Shown here piece by piece: positions 50,630 to 62,732 of a stretch of 64,000 nucleotides of DNA (its first letter is position 1; every line of letters begins with the position of its first letter). A program made the translations under genes and the position numbers. The stretch is from Thamnaconus septentrionalis (lineage: Eukaryota > Chordata > Actinopteri > Tetraodontiformes > Monacanthidae). The stretch is taken from positions 5,354,129-5,418,128 of the forward strand of contig CM020505.1 of NCBI GenBank assembly GCA_009823395.1. Direction: 5' to 3'. The notes beneath the pieces were generated by a model, which saw only the letters and a program-made list of their open reading frames with translations, was not told the DNA's origin and made no database searches.

Positions 50630-53600
50630 TAATTTTAGCTAACGTTAGCACGTCTGGCTCATTCAATCATCACTCAACATTTTTCTTCCACGCACAGCGT
50701 GTTCGATGCTTCACGTAGAGAAGGGGGTGAATGGAGCGTGAAGCCTCTTTGTTTTGGTTTACGCTGTGCACAGCTGTGCTCTCTAGCGGGGGGAAAAAAA
50801 AACCACGTACTGCCACTTTAAGTGACTAGATGTTAACTAGAGCATACATCACAAAACCTTGTTACTTTCACCAAAAAGCCATTTTCAAAATAAAGTAAAA
50901 TTAAGACTATCATGGCCACTTCAAAGAGCTCAAGTTCTTAGTATGCATCTCTCAGCGCAGAATTACTAGGAGAATATATAATGACAGCAATGTTTAAAGA
51001 CGTGTCTCTGTATGTCTTTGCCTTGGGCTCTCGTTATAAAACAGCGTTTCTCATTCTCCTCCGCTGCAGTCTTTGGTGGCCACTGGAGAGCCAGATGAAG
51101 ACTGGCACGGCACCGGCGCCGAGCAGGCCTCGGGAAAGTTCCCTCCATCAGCCTTTCATCCTTGAAACAACACCACACCTATTCACATGACTAGAAGGTG
51201 CGAAGATTGAAAGTAGGACTGCTGCGTTATGCCATTTTAGTGAATACCCGCGCGTCCTTAAACTCATCATGGAATCAAAAAAGAAAAAGTTGCGTCTGAG
51301 AGAAATTCACTTTTGTGAAACACACACATACACACACTAGAATCAGAGGCAGTGCAACATAGCAAAATAGACAATTCAGGAGAATTTTAGGATTTCAAAA
51401 CTTTTTTTAAACTTTTTGATAGTGGTAAATCAAATTGACACATTCAGGTATTTATGTCAGCTAAAGCTAACTATTTTTTTTATAATGTTGTCTGGCTTGA
51501 TCAATAGTGTGACCCTTTTAAGTTGATGTTTCGAGGATAAAGATAATTCTAGGCTGTATTGCTGCTTCATCCAGCATTTAAAGTGGCTGTGGTTAAAATG
51601 ATGAGAGTAATTTAGCCCAGATATTTTGTATTACAAGGGCTAATTAAAGCCTTGACACTTTCAAAGGCATCTGGACATTTCCATGAAGAGTTTAATTTAT
51701 TAGCAGCTCCTTGGAGAAACTTTATATAATAGTGAGTTTAAATCATTAAACAATAAGAGAAGATTTTATTAAAAAGCAAATGGCAGTAAAATCTAACTGC
51801 TACTGCTTTTATTTTACAGGGAAAAAAAACACTCAGGGGACCACGATTTTTGGTCATTTCTTTCAGAGTTTAATGAGAATGGCTTTAAAATCACAGTCTA
51901 GCACGGCTTCTAATAGCTAGCTGCCTAAAAATACTCAACTTTAACAATGTATGGATATTTTTTTCTTTTTTTAAGACCTGGCTTTGGTCAAACTTTCATC
52001 ATAACCTGGTAAACAGAAAAAACTGTCATGCTCTAAGAGCTGAATACTTTACAGGAAGCAATGGACATCACTACTGAAACAAAAAGGTGGCAGCATTGGT
52101 AGGATAAGAGTACAAAACATAGTAACCAACAACAGCTGATTGGCTCAAAATATGTGTGTGTAACTTTTCGCCCTGATCACTTTGTTGGGGTGATAATAAC
52201 TGCAAGAAGCGAACGTGGAGCGGCTCCAGGCTGGAAGAGCGAACCGGAGCTGTCCGTGGTGCTGCTAGTGCGGCGCAGGCCCGTAAACTGACGATTCCCG
52301 AGGAGGACTTTGAGATCAGTTCCGTTAGATTAAAAGAAAAGTCTCGACTTGTTTCGTGGAACAGCCAATGAATCCAAATGAGAGCAAAGCTCACAAACTC
52401 CAGCAAAGGGTTGCGTCAAATGGGCTGTTACACTTCCTCCAATTAGGTCCTGACACCGTGTACCGCACCAGACCTTCTAACTGCACCACTCTGCCACGCT
52501 GAAGTGATGAGGAGACCTCGAAGCAAAAGTTAAAAGGAATTTGCCTTCTCTTTCTCTCCCGTCATATCATATTTTGACAGGACTGCGATGCGCGCCGCTG
52601 CCGTCTGTGAAGCTGCCTCCACTCCTGCTCCAGCATGGCAGATAAATAACAAATAATACCGCCAGAATTATTTAAGGCATTCTTGTACATCAGTGACAGA
52701 TTTACAATGCGCAGGATTACAACTTGAATCCTATTTTACTCTGTAACCTTGACAGCTTCTCTCCCTGCTTTTGGACTACCGGCACTAATTCTTCTTACGC
52801 AACACAATAGCAGAAAGGAAACAGTTGGCTTTTATTCCTGCATGCAAGTCGTCACTCTGCTGGAGCAGCACATATTTCAAAACCATTACTTGTTGCATCG
52901 TGGCATTGTTAATCGGGTCACATGGCCTTAACTCAACTTTAAACACATGTATAATGTAGCAATTTATATATCTTTTTTGATACAGAATGGGGGATAAGTT
53001 TGAATTGCATTCATATTTTCTTGTATTTCCTTATTCTGAAAGTGGCAATAAGTGATTGTTTTCACCGCTAGCATCATTTTAGCATTCCTATGTAGCGAGT
53101 TTCATGCTATTTGCATGCGTTTTCCAAAGCTGCGGCAGTTTCTTCTCGCTATTCATGATGGTGGTAGGGCAACAGTTCTGATGAGCGGGAGGAGGTAGAG
53201 ATTCACATGCTCGGCTTTGTACAAAAGGGATAGAAAGGGCTCAATATGAACAGCCAGCGAGGGCATATGATTTATGATAGATTTCATCTACCCCAGATGA
53301 AATGACACCAACTAGCTTCACATAGGAATTTGTTATTCATCTAAATCAATCATGAAAATAATGAAAATCACATATTGGCTATTTAATGTGTCACTGGCTA
53401 TATATATTTTACATATATTGGGGGGAAAGACTTTAAAAAGACTGTTGGGAAATTGGTAATGTCATTAACAAATTCTCTGCTAAAATAACAAAATGAACCA
53501 GCTAGCTTTGCTCACGCTGGGCTGGAAGCAGGAGAGACAGCTAGCTAGGCCTGTTTTCTCTGGATGGGACCTGCATGCTGATTCCAGTTTACTCTTGTTC

Positions 53601-54730
53601 CCTTTGTGCTTTAAAAAATAAATAAATAAATAAAAACAAGCTGACTGGCACCCGGTTGTGGCTTTATTGTTGTTTTAATGGACAGATTAGAGAGTGATAT
53701 CAGTGGCCACAGCCCTCTTTTTAATTTCCTGGCTGCACAGCGGACCAGCAGCAGTGGAGAGCGCCAATACAAATAGTTGACCCCAATTGGACCCCCGCTA
53801 ACTACTCTATCAGGGTAACGACCCATCACTCTTCATCGGAAGAGTAAGTGGCTGAGAGCATCGAGACATTTGCAAAATTGATATGACACAGTCCGGCCCG
53901 GTGGGTCAGCGAGCTGTCGCCGCTGTTGACAGAGATTTCCACTTCCTGAGGCAACAAACGGGGGTGGCGAGTGATGAAATTAAATACGGGTGAGAGCATT
54001 CATAAGGTAAAAAGGGGGGGGCACGGCCGCTTCCTCGTGGACCGTTTGGACGGCGTAAGAAAGTTGCGAGTGCCGGGGAGGCGGGACCCGTGGCGAGACG
54101 TTAACGCAACGAGAAGGGGAAGTGAGTCATCGGCGTGCGTACGAGGCCGACCATAAAGAGCGCAGCTGCGGCAGCGGTTCATCACAATGATATTTGGCAC
54201 GGGGTGACGGTAAAGGTTTGGCGACAGGTGTGTTCCTTATCACACAATGAATCGCCACCCAGATGCCAACAGCGTCCTGCTACTCCTTCCCACAGCGATA
54301 CACAGTCCACTTTAATCACTCAGTGTCACACTTTGCAATCAATTACTCTTGCCCAGAGCTTTCGAAGAAGAAGGAGGGGAGGGGGAAAAAGACTTATACC
54401 AGGGATAAGCTAAATGTCTCTTGCCTCCTAATTGAAAACACACTATATCGCCAGACGGCGCTTTTCTCGTGCGTGTCGCAAAGCCACAAATCTGGACCTT
54501 TCTGCATGCTGTGAACAAAGCAATTTACCGAGGTTGCAAACATCCTCTGCCGGACGATAATTCACGGCGTTATCAGGTGCAGGGCGGAAACATCAAATAA
54601 AACGGGCTGAATAACTAAATAAGCAAACTTTGAAGTTCTGCCCAGCCATTTGTCGGCGGCTATTTTCCGGGTCTGTGAAAAGCTGAAAATAATGTGAAGC
54701 CAAGACTGATGCCAGACACCCCCACCCCTA
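50630..54730. other. Intronic non-coding DNA, no exon seen
   Basis: Mostly AT-rich single-copy DNA. The block 51530-51900 is rich in TTAATTA and ATTAAA motifs. The 53870-54110 stretch is CpG-bearing. A TAAATAAATAAATAAATAAA run is at about 53615-53635. Confidence 0.55.
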
Positions 54731-54800
54731 CACACCTCCACCCTCCCCCAGATGAATGCTACCGAGGGGGGTAGCATTCATCTGGGAGAGGGGTGTGTGG
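54731..54800. repeat. Long imperfect hairpin
   Basis: The core arms CCCAGATGAATGCTACC (54747-54763) and its exact complement (54770-54786) are separated by GAGGGG. Pairing continues outward, imperfectly, through CCCTCC/GGGG and CACAC/GTGTG to about 54731 and 54800. It could fold as RNA from either strand. I see no reason to call it a microRNA. Confidence 0.85.
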
Positions 54801-56412
54801 GAAATTTACACTGCAGGGCACCACTGCAGCAATAGCTGCATTCCCATTACAGTTTTTCACAAAATAAAAGCCATATTTCTAAAAAAAACCAAAAAAAAAA
54901 AATGACTTTTGTAAAATTATAACACAAATACAGCAGGTTTGTCACAAACTGCATACCTTCTGTGCTAAGTACTTGATACATGTAGATAACACAGAGTGAG
55001 AAGCAATCGAAAAAAAAAAAAAAAAAATCAGTTTACCAGTTGCAAACCCAAAAATGGTCCAAAAGATTGAGTGTGGATTGGCCGACGCTTCGTACGTTCA
55101 ACCAAACGCCATGATAAGCGACGTAGCAGAAGTGGCACAAGGGCACTAGTGCGAAAGCCAACACCAGCATCTAGTTGGTGACATGACATCAAGTGTGTTA
55201 AATCTCACCTTTGCTGCCTTCACCACCGGTTTGACATTTGTTATCACAAAAGATGGGGAAACAATGAGAGGGAGAGGTCAACAAATACTTTTTCACGTTC
55301 AGAAAAAGTACTCAGGACGGCACTACCAATGTCGAAAGAAGTGTTCCACACACAAGTGTGCTGCAATGAAGAATCTAAGCATGCTTTCCAAAAATAAATA
55401 AATAAATAAAGCAAAGAGGAACTGGTGACCTTTTTTTTTTAACAGTCTGCGGAATGAATCAAGTTTTGATTTTGTATTTCACCTCTAGTGAAGAGGATGG
55501 ACGGTGGTTTTGCGTTGTTATGCAACAGGGCAGTGAAAAACCCTGCATCAGCATGCAAACAAATATCAATACAAACGACTCCAAGGCATATCAAACAAAA
55601 GTTAACGACGACAACAACAGCAACAAAACCTACAATACGACTGACCTTGGTGAGAGCTTTAGTAAAGACATGAGTGGCAAGAGGGAAACAGCCGGGGAGC
55701 TAAACTCGACTCAACAAAGTTGCAAGGACCTGGAGGTTGACCGCCGGCCTTGGCCAGCCAGTGATAAAGACATAAAACGCCCGACACTGAAAGCCAAGAA
55801 AGGGACGGTGAACAGTCTGTCCACTAAGAGCGGCAAGTGGCCGTCGTTAATAATCCTGATAAAAATGGATGTGCTTACAATGGTGCTGTTGCTGCTTACC
55901 TGAATTTATTTTAGATTGCCCACATTACCTCATCTGTCTATTCAGTTGTTTTTCCCCTGGCTGGCTCCCTGATAACACAGAGCACACATTCAGCAGGAGA
56001 ACGAAGGCCTATTTGTGCGCTGAACACTAATTAATACAGTGCTCCGTTGGGAAAGTTTGCCTGCTTGCTGCTCTTCTGACAACAGATTCATTTATACCGC
56101 CGTTTCCTGCTTTCTCCGAAAAGGCTCCATTAATTGCATTTAAATTAGCCCTTGTTCACTTCCAAATAAAAGGCCCGGCACGGTGGCTTTTGTAAAGGCT
56201 GTAAGCAAAGCACAACAATTTTGGGGCTATATTATCCCTGAGGTTGATTGACAGAGCATCAGGGGGAAGCGACGCAGTTGGACCACCGTTGCAACTGGAG
56301 AGCCGGCATTGGGTTGCCATTTTCTCTTCGGCCCTTTGGCAATAGTCCCACAATGCTGTTTTTCATGGCTTCAAACTGAACTGCCAACTGGTACTTTCAG
56401 AGAATTCGAAGG
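54801..56412. other. Intronic non-coding DNA, no exon seen
   Basis: Includes poly-A at 55010-55027. The 149-codon plus-strand frame at 55454-55903 has no recognisable domain. The 56080-56360 stretch is AT-rich with TTAATTGCATTTAAATTAGC and looks like a candidate conserved element, untested. Confidence 0.5.
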
Positions 56413-56520
<108 letters not shown>

Positions 56521-57758
56521 ACTTTCTTAAAGACCTTTTAAACATTAACACAAAATCATGGGCAGGAAGTGAACTACACAATAAACAAAGGAACTGTGAG
56601 GCGGACCGAGTAGGAGACCGCCTTCGCACAGACCATTTTGCCTTTACCACCTGCGTTAGAGTCCATCAACCACTGCAAGCACCAATGTCTTCACAGCAGT
56701 TAAACAATGTTGTTGTTTTTTTCTTTTAACCTTGATTTACCCGGCCAATGTTTTGTTTAGCGTGGCTGCTCTCAGAGTCGCACAGTACAAATGATTCTCT
56801 CTCCGGGGGGAAATGTGGCCACGCAAATGAAGTTCTGTGCGCGAAACCAAATGAATTATATAAGAAGAGCATTTTCGAAAGCGCGCGGTCTAATGAAGCA
56901 GTCAAGTCGATTGAGTCTTGCGTGCATGGGACTCAGAAAGAGCTCGGAACGACGAGATTCAGTTTGGGACATTAGAAGCAGAGTGAGCGATGGGGGACGG
57001 GTCAGGCTCGCTGACGCTCTCTCCCAGAAAAGAGGAATGATGGAATGAGTGCAGTTTAATGCATGTTGCCGTTCAGAAAGAGTTTGTTCTTGTCTGAATA
57101 AATGAGATTCCTGAAGGAGTTCTGGAGAGGATCTCTCGCTCTTTCTTTTCGCAGGAGCTCGTGCTCGAGTTGGCTCTCTCTCTCCTCCCTCTCAGCCCTC
57201 ACATGTGCTTCCCCTTTAATTCTGCCTCTCTCCGCTTGACCGGAGCGTCCAACAGACCTCATATCTCTTCTGGCTGACCGACCTCGTGAACTCCTTGGAC
57301 TCTGGACCTGTGGCCCTCACATGGCTCCCCCTTGGCTTTCTCACATGAACCATCCCTGCCAGTAGAATTTGAGCTCGCGCAGATTTTCGCTAATCTCCTT
57401 TGTCTCGTCCTCTTCCTGGTGACCGAACGCAGAGGGGGTGTGGGGAGGGATGGGGGGGCCATATGTTGCAGATGTCACTTGGCAATATGTCAAGCTGTAT
57501 AGTCGCCCTCCCACATGCAAGGCTTTCCGAATGGATTCTTCTTCTCCTCCAAACGTTTGTCCCTTTCAATGGCTGGATTTGAGAGCGAATTGAGACTCTG
57601 TGATCTGTGCGTCGCTCGCAACGATCAGTCATCGGTGTTGGTTTAAAAGTAACACTGTCTTCCCCTCATGATCAAACACTGTTTGACGATAATCACTTTA
57701 TACTGAACATCCTGTATTCAGGTTGGGGGAAAAAAATACATTGAAAACCACTCGCAGG

Positions 57759-57880
57759 TACACTGCCGTGGAAAAGTTTGGGGTCACAGACTCATTTATG
57801 CGTTGAACTTTTTAATGAAATAATGATCTTGAATGCTCTGTGACCACTATGAGAGCATGAAAATCAGTCAAAAAACGAGG
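57759..57880 (+). mobile_element. Tc1-like transposon terminal fragment
   Basis: TACACTGCCGTGGAAAAGTTTGGGGTCAC closely resembles the terminal repeat of a teleost Tc1-like family whose ends read TACACTGCCGTTCAAAAGTTTGGGGTCAC. AACTTTTTAATGAAATAATG follows. TA precedes the repeat, as expected for this superfamily. No transposase frame or second end is visible. Confidence 0.7.
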
Positions 57881-60800
57881 GTTGAATCACGCACGCGCTC
57901 TCGCCGCTAGAAACGCTGCTGCGTCGCCTCCCCGGGAGAAGATCCGCTCTCTAATACTTAACGAGAAGGAGTCCGGAACGCCACGCGGCACTGAGCTCCG
58001 CTTCACGTCTATCTCCTCTGCCCATCGGGGGCCGGAGCGGCGGGACTCTGGGCTCAGCAAATGTTTGTGTCTCTATCTCGCTCTCTGTCATCCTGCTTCT
58101 CTCGCACTTCCGAGCCCGCCGCCCCTCCCCCGCCTCCCCGCTTATCTCCCTGTCTGCTCCCTTTTCCCCACCCGATATATTTCTATCCGCGGGGCCGCAA
58201 ACGCTGTGCCAGCAGTGCGCTGTCCGGGGGAAAAAAGCAAACAAAAAAAAAAAAAACAACGGACGGGGGTGGCCGAGGAGAGGGTGGCACGTGCGCTTCT
58301 TCGTGTACCATACCAAACCCCTACCTCCCCCGCCAAAAAAAAAAAAAAAAAAAACTCATCTCTTTTCGGGGGAGAACAAAGTAGGGAATTTGTCAGTGAG
58401 ACAGTGCAGCCCATCAGGCCAGGTGGGGATGTGTAATCTTGCAGAGCAGGCGAGCAGACAGGCCACGGTTCATTTGAGGACTGAATCGGCTCCCTTCCAT
58501 CACCGGGCTGTTCATTAATACAAGCTGTTCCTGTGGGTCTCCCTGCACCTAAAGCCTTTGCCAGCCCGTGCAGAAATCAATCAATAATCCCAGAAAACTC
58601 AAAAAAAAAAAAAAAAAAAAAAAAATACACAACCCATTCCAGGGCTCGGCTTAAATAATGACGGCTTGCTGCTACTAACGTTAGCGCGATTGCGTGAAAA
58701 AAAGACAAAAAAAAAAAGACAAAACCTGCGGGTGTCTTGGAGGCCGTCCGATGAATGCAAAGCGCACGAGGAGCGGCGAGCGCGTGTTGCCGGCAGTCTG
58801 GATGTCTTTGGTTTGGCTGTGAAATCGGTGGCGGTGGGATTAGCATGGACGGCGGTTTCACACGGCGGCGTGCTCAGTGAGGGTAAAAGGTTCATTTTCT
58901 CAATATTAACCTTGTCAAACTTCAGCTCTGTCCGGGGGACATTTGTATTACTGTTGCAATTTTTCCAATCAGAAATTGAGGGGTGTGTGAAATTTAGCAG
59001 GCCGGCTCCCTCTCTACCTTCCCCCACCGTCCCTGTCTCACTCCCTCCCCGTTTGATTTTTTCTTTTTCCAACACAGTCGTCCATTTAGAATTTTAAGCA
59101 GATTTCGCCCATCCTCACAACAGGATTCTCTTCTCTCTTCCCCTGCACTCTGTTTCAGCGACAGACAGCCAGTGTGTTTGTTTTTTGTGTGTGTGTGTGT
59201 GTGTGTGTGTTTTTTTCACAACTCCAGCTCGGCACACCCTGCGATGCTACTCCAGCAGAAGAGTTCTGCTGGGTCAAAATTAATTAGAGAAGCTGCAAAG
59301 CGCATACCAGCTGTTGTAAACAAATGCAAATATATTTTCATTTCAAACAGGTTCCCTTGTATATCGGCACACAAAATTCCACACTGCCTACGTCTCTACA
59401 AACAGCTCCGAGCAGAAGAGGCAACGCGGTTGTTGGGAGCAATTAGGTCGTTTACACCCAGATGCTGAAAATCATGGTCACAACTTATTTAATGAAAAGG
59501 GGTTTTTTTGCAGCTTATTCGTCGACAAATGTTGTGCATTTGCATTTTTAGTTTAACTTGACAAGTTTCACACAAAGGCTGAAACCTTCCTTCTCTGACA
59601 GGGTCTTTTTTTCAGATGCCATTGTTCCACAATTAAAATAAACACCTAAAGTAAACACCAAACAAATAATCTCTTTGTTTGTCTCTAAATTAAAAACAGT
59701 AATGTTATATATGTGGCCAATTTATACGGCAGTATGTTCAACTGCTCATTAACACAAATAGCTACTCAGAGTCTCAGAGTTTTCCTGACACTCGGATGAC
59801 ACATTCCGAGAAGTTTTGGAGGTATTGTTTATTGCCCGTTTCTGAGTCCTTGGCCACAATAGACCTCGAGTGGGTGTATTTATTTACTTGGATTTGACAA
59901 TATTACAAGATCCATCAAGTTCAAAGTCAAATTTCCATGTTGCCTGAAAGTATAACTAAACTAAACTAACTTTAAAGTTGATAGATAGGTAGAATGATGT
60001 TATGTCTTGGTCAAAAAGAATTCAAGAATGGCAGTCATAACAGTTCAATCACGTTTTCATTTGCTTGTGTGGTTCACTGATTGGTTGCTTGAGCCATTTG
60101 TCCATCCATTTTCATTTGAACAACACTATTAACAGTTGCCCAGCTACTGAAGTGACATCTCTTCCAAGATACATTCAAAGAGGTGGACTGCTGCTGATTG
60201 ATGTGCAGCGCAAAACAGAACATTAACACAGACACTAAAATTCTGAGTCATTACAAGAACTTCTTAGAGCAAAGCCAAGGTAGAAAAAAAGCAGCTGATC
60301 TTTTGCCTAAAATGATTTGTGACTTGCCATTTTCCCTGAGTGATTGAAATACCAATACAATTGGTCACACTTTTAACCACGGCAAAGTAACAGATATCTG
60401 GGCAACGGTGCGTCCTGAATCTAGAGACTTCTTATCTTGCAATGTAGGCTGAACAATATCAAAGATACTAAAACTTGGTGCATACTGAAGTATTTCAGGC
60501 CAGATGGCTGATATATAAGAGTCTGAACCATGAGGGGCTACGGTCAGTGGAAAAGTTGTAAAAGAAAGACAAATTGTAAAACCGTCCAATCTGTCCAGAT
60601 GACCGATCGGACACGTTTGTGACTTGTCCTTTGAGGAAACAGAAGAGGACTCAAGAAAGGACAGGAGTCAATGATGATGATACCATCATATCCGTTTCAA
60701 CCAAACCTGCTGCAGCCCATCCATCCAGAAAAGGTCAAAGGATAATAGCAGCCAGGGGGTCTTCTAACGCGGCTTCCTTGTCGTCATATCTCACTTTTGG

Positions 60801-61847
60801 CGTGTGCTTAATACCTTTCCACTCCCCCAAAGATTCCTTCTCGCTGGTTATCAGGCGCTGGTTTGGAAGAGGCCCACCAATCCATTGGCGAGGCCGCACT
60901 CCCTTCGCCGGCCACCGAGTGCGCCCCGCCAATCGGCCATCCTGTTTCCAGACAGCGCAGTCATTTCCCAGCCCAGTGGAGCATCGCCACCTGACCTCTG
61001 CCTCGACCTCCTCCTCAACAACCCCCCCGCACCCTCATCCCACCCAGTTCCAGCTCCACCAGCTCCGGCCTAGACAGCAGACTCAAGCCACCTCTGCTTA
61101 TTTATGAGCCATTTCACACAGTGCTACTCCCATCAGAGACCCAGCCTTGGCACAGCCTTACACGGCACTCTCCCTGCACTTAACACACACACACAAGGAG
61201 CGCTGGCTGAAGTCTGCGGGGTGGTGTAGGGCGGGGCAAAGGTGGAGGGCGGTCGGGTTGAAGAAACCATTAGACCTGGAGGAAGTGGCGGTGTCAAAGA
61301 ATAAAATCAAGGCAAACATGTCCATCCGCTTACTGGTGGTAAAAGCTGGTTTTGTCCTCCCAATGCTCCCGGAAGACCGTATTGTTGATTAAAACACACA
61401 CACAGCAGGTTGTCATCACCAAAACCACTGCATACTGGTGTCATTCAACCGTGCTAGTGACCTGCCTGATTTATTTATTTTTCATTTTGTTTCTTTCTAA
61501 ACCGCTGGAGCAGAACCTCTTGGAAGAATTTAAACAGGGGGGTAAAAAGCAAAAAGAGACAACAACAGCATTGAACTTGACTGATGGACTGATGTGCACA
61601 GGCATGCGCGGTTTTAATCGAAAACTATGTAGGCATGACTGTCAACAAGATTATCCTCTGCTCTTAACATCCAAACACCAGGAGAAGGCGCCGGCGAGTG
61701 AAAGTGATCTTGTCCGCACTTCACAGAAAAAGGCAGTAAACAAGTTGACTGGCGGCGACGGAATCTACGAGTCCATGGTTGCATTAACACCACGTCCAGC
61801 ACTGCAACGCAACATGCTGGACTCACACTGTGAACCTTCTAGTACTG
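57881..61847. other. Intronic non-coding DNA, no exon seen
   Basis: CpG-bearing patch at 57880-58320 with interspersed poly-A tracts at 58241, 58336 and 58601. A (GT)n run is at 59187-59211. The 59460-60600 stretch is AT-rich. The 162-codon plus-strand frame at 60619-61107 shows no recognised domain. Confidence 0.55.
59187..59211. repeat. (GT)n microsatellite
   Basis: About twelve GT units flanked by T runs. Confidence 0.9.
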
Positions 61848-62245
61848 AAAGGACCAGTGTGTAAAATTTAGCCCGATTTATGATTTTGATATTGGTAAAA
61901 GCTTAATATATTGCCCATAAATACATTCAATATTACATTACAATAAAAGTAATTTGGTTTTCCTACCCATAGAACAGTTCCCACTGCCATATTTTTCAGG
62001 ACAGCCGGTATGGACAATCCAGCCTGCCTGGGATTGTGTTTCGTATTTAGGTTGAATGTTCACGTCTTCAAATAATCTAAAGGAGAAGAAGGTGGACGAG
62101 GTATCCAGGTTTGCATGCAAAGGGCCACCGTAGCTCACTGGCAAACTTGGGAGAGGGAGCGAAAGGGCGCTGCAATCTAAAATGTAACCACTTGATGTCA
62201 CTGTTTCTTCTCAAAATCTCCAAATAGTCCGCACTTCACCTTTAA
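61848..62245 (+). mobile_element. MITE copy 5, near full length
   Basis: It begins AAAGGACCAGTGTGTAAAAT and ends in a decayed GTCCGCACTTCACCTTTAA. At 398 bp it is the longest uninterrupted copy and preserves both the left AAAAGCTTAATATATTGCCC region and the right GAAGAAGGTGGACGAGGTATCCAGG region. It lacks the GGGTCTTGCTCCCAGTTAGC segment of copies 2 and 4. The right-end CTCF-like site is decayed to CCACTTGATGTCAC. It sits about 190 nt downstream of the CD276 Ig exon donor. Confidence 0.85.
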
Positions 62246-62435
62246 CATCACGACCTACTGAGCGACGGTCAAATTGGTTAGTTCGCGTTGCTTTTCCCAT
62301 CGGTGTCGGACTGCTGGAAGAAGCACTTGGCACCGACAGAGATTTCAGAAAAAAAAAAGTTGTGTAACTCACTCAGCTCTGGCAAATGGCAAACACCCCC
62401 TCTATCGACCCACGACAACAAGACAAGTCACTCAC

Positions 62436-62732
62436 CTGTGACGGTGACGGAGGCGTAGCCCTCCTCGCCCAGAAGTGGGTTGATCACCCTGCAGCTGTAG
62501 GTGCTGTTGGGCTCCAGCACCACGGTCAGCATGCTGGTCATCGTGAAGAGCCCCTCCTCGTTGGCCACCAGCGAATTTGTGATATTGTCTGTCAGGTTGC
62601 GTCCACTCCCATCCTGCCAGAGTACGTCGGCCTGCGGATAGCCGCCGTAGGCCACGCAGCTCAGGGTCACCTCATCTCCAGGGCGCCAGTTGGATCCAGG
62701 CTCCAAAGTTACAACCGGCTTGGAGTAAGAGG
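62436..62732 (-). CDS. cd276: CD276 (B7-H3) Ig constant-type domain exon (partial gene)
   Basis: This 297-nt internal exon encodes 99 residues of the membrane-proximal Ig C-type domain of the B7-family surface ligand CD276, which modulates T cells in mammals. On the minus strand a pyrimidine-rich acceptor ending in TTTTCAG precedes it and a GTGAGTGAC donor follows it. Both junctions are phase 1. The peptide opens ASYSKPVVTLEPG, very close to human PYSKPSMTLEPN, followed by RPGDEVTLSC, GYPQADVLWQDG and VANEEGLF. The Ig-fold cysteines are about residues 26 and 81, with the core tryptophan at 39. Three N-glycosylation sequons are visible: NLT at 46, NIT at 50 and NST at 76. The Asp usual before the second Cys is replaced, giving NSTYSC. 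The exon ends SVTVTG, which joins in frame to the transmembrane exon. The upstream IgV and signal exons are not in the window. Family assignment is firm; which teleost paralogue it is cannot be told. Confidence 0.96.

Noticed and set aside
61938..62201. Minus-strand frames at 61938-62201 and 43559-43915 that share HANLDTSSTFF-like residues
   Set aside because: The shared residues come from homologous MITE sequence. The copies differ by frameshifts, and no transposase-like motif is present.
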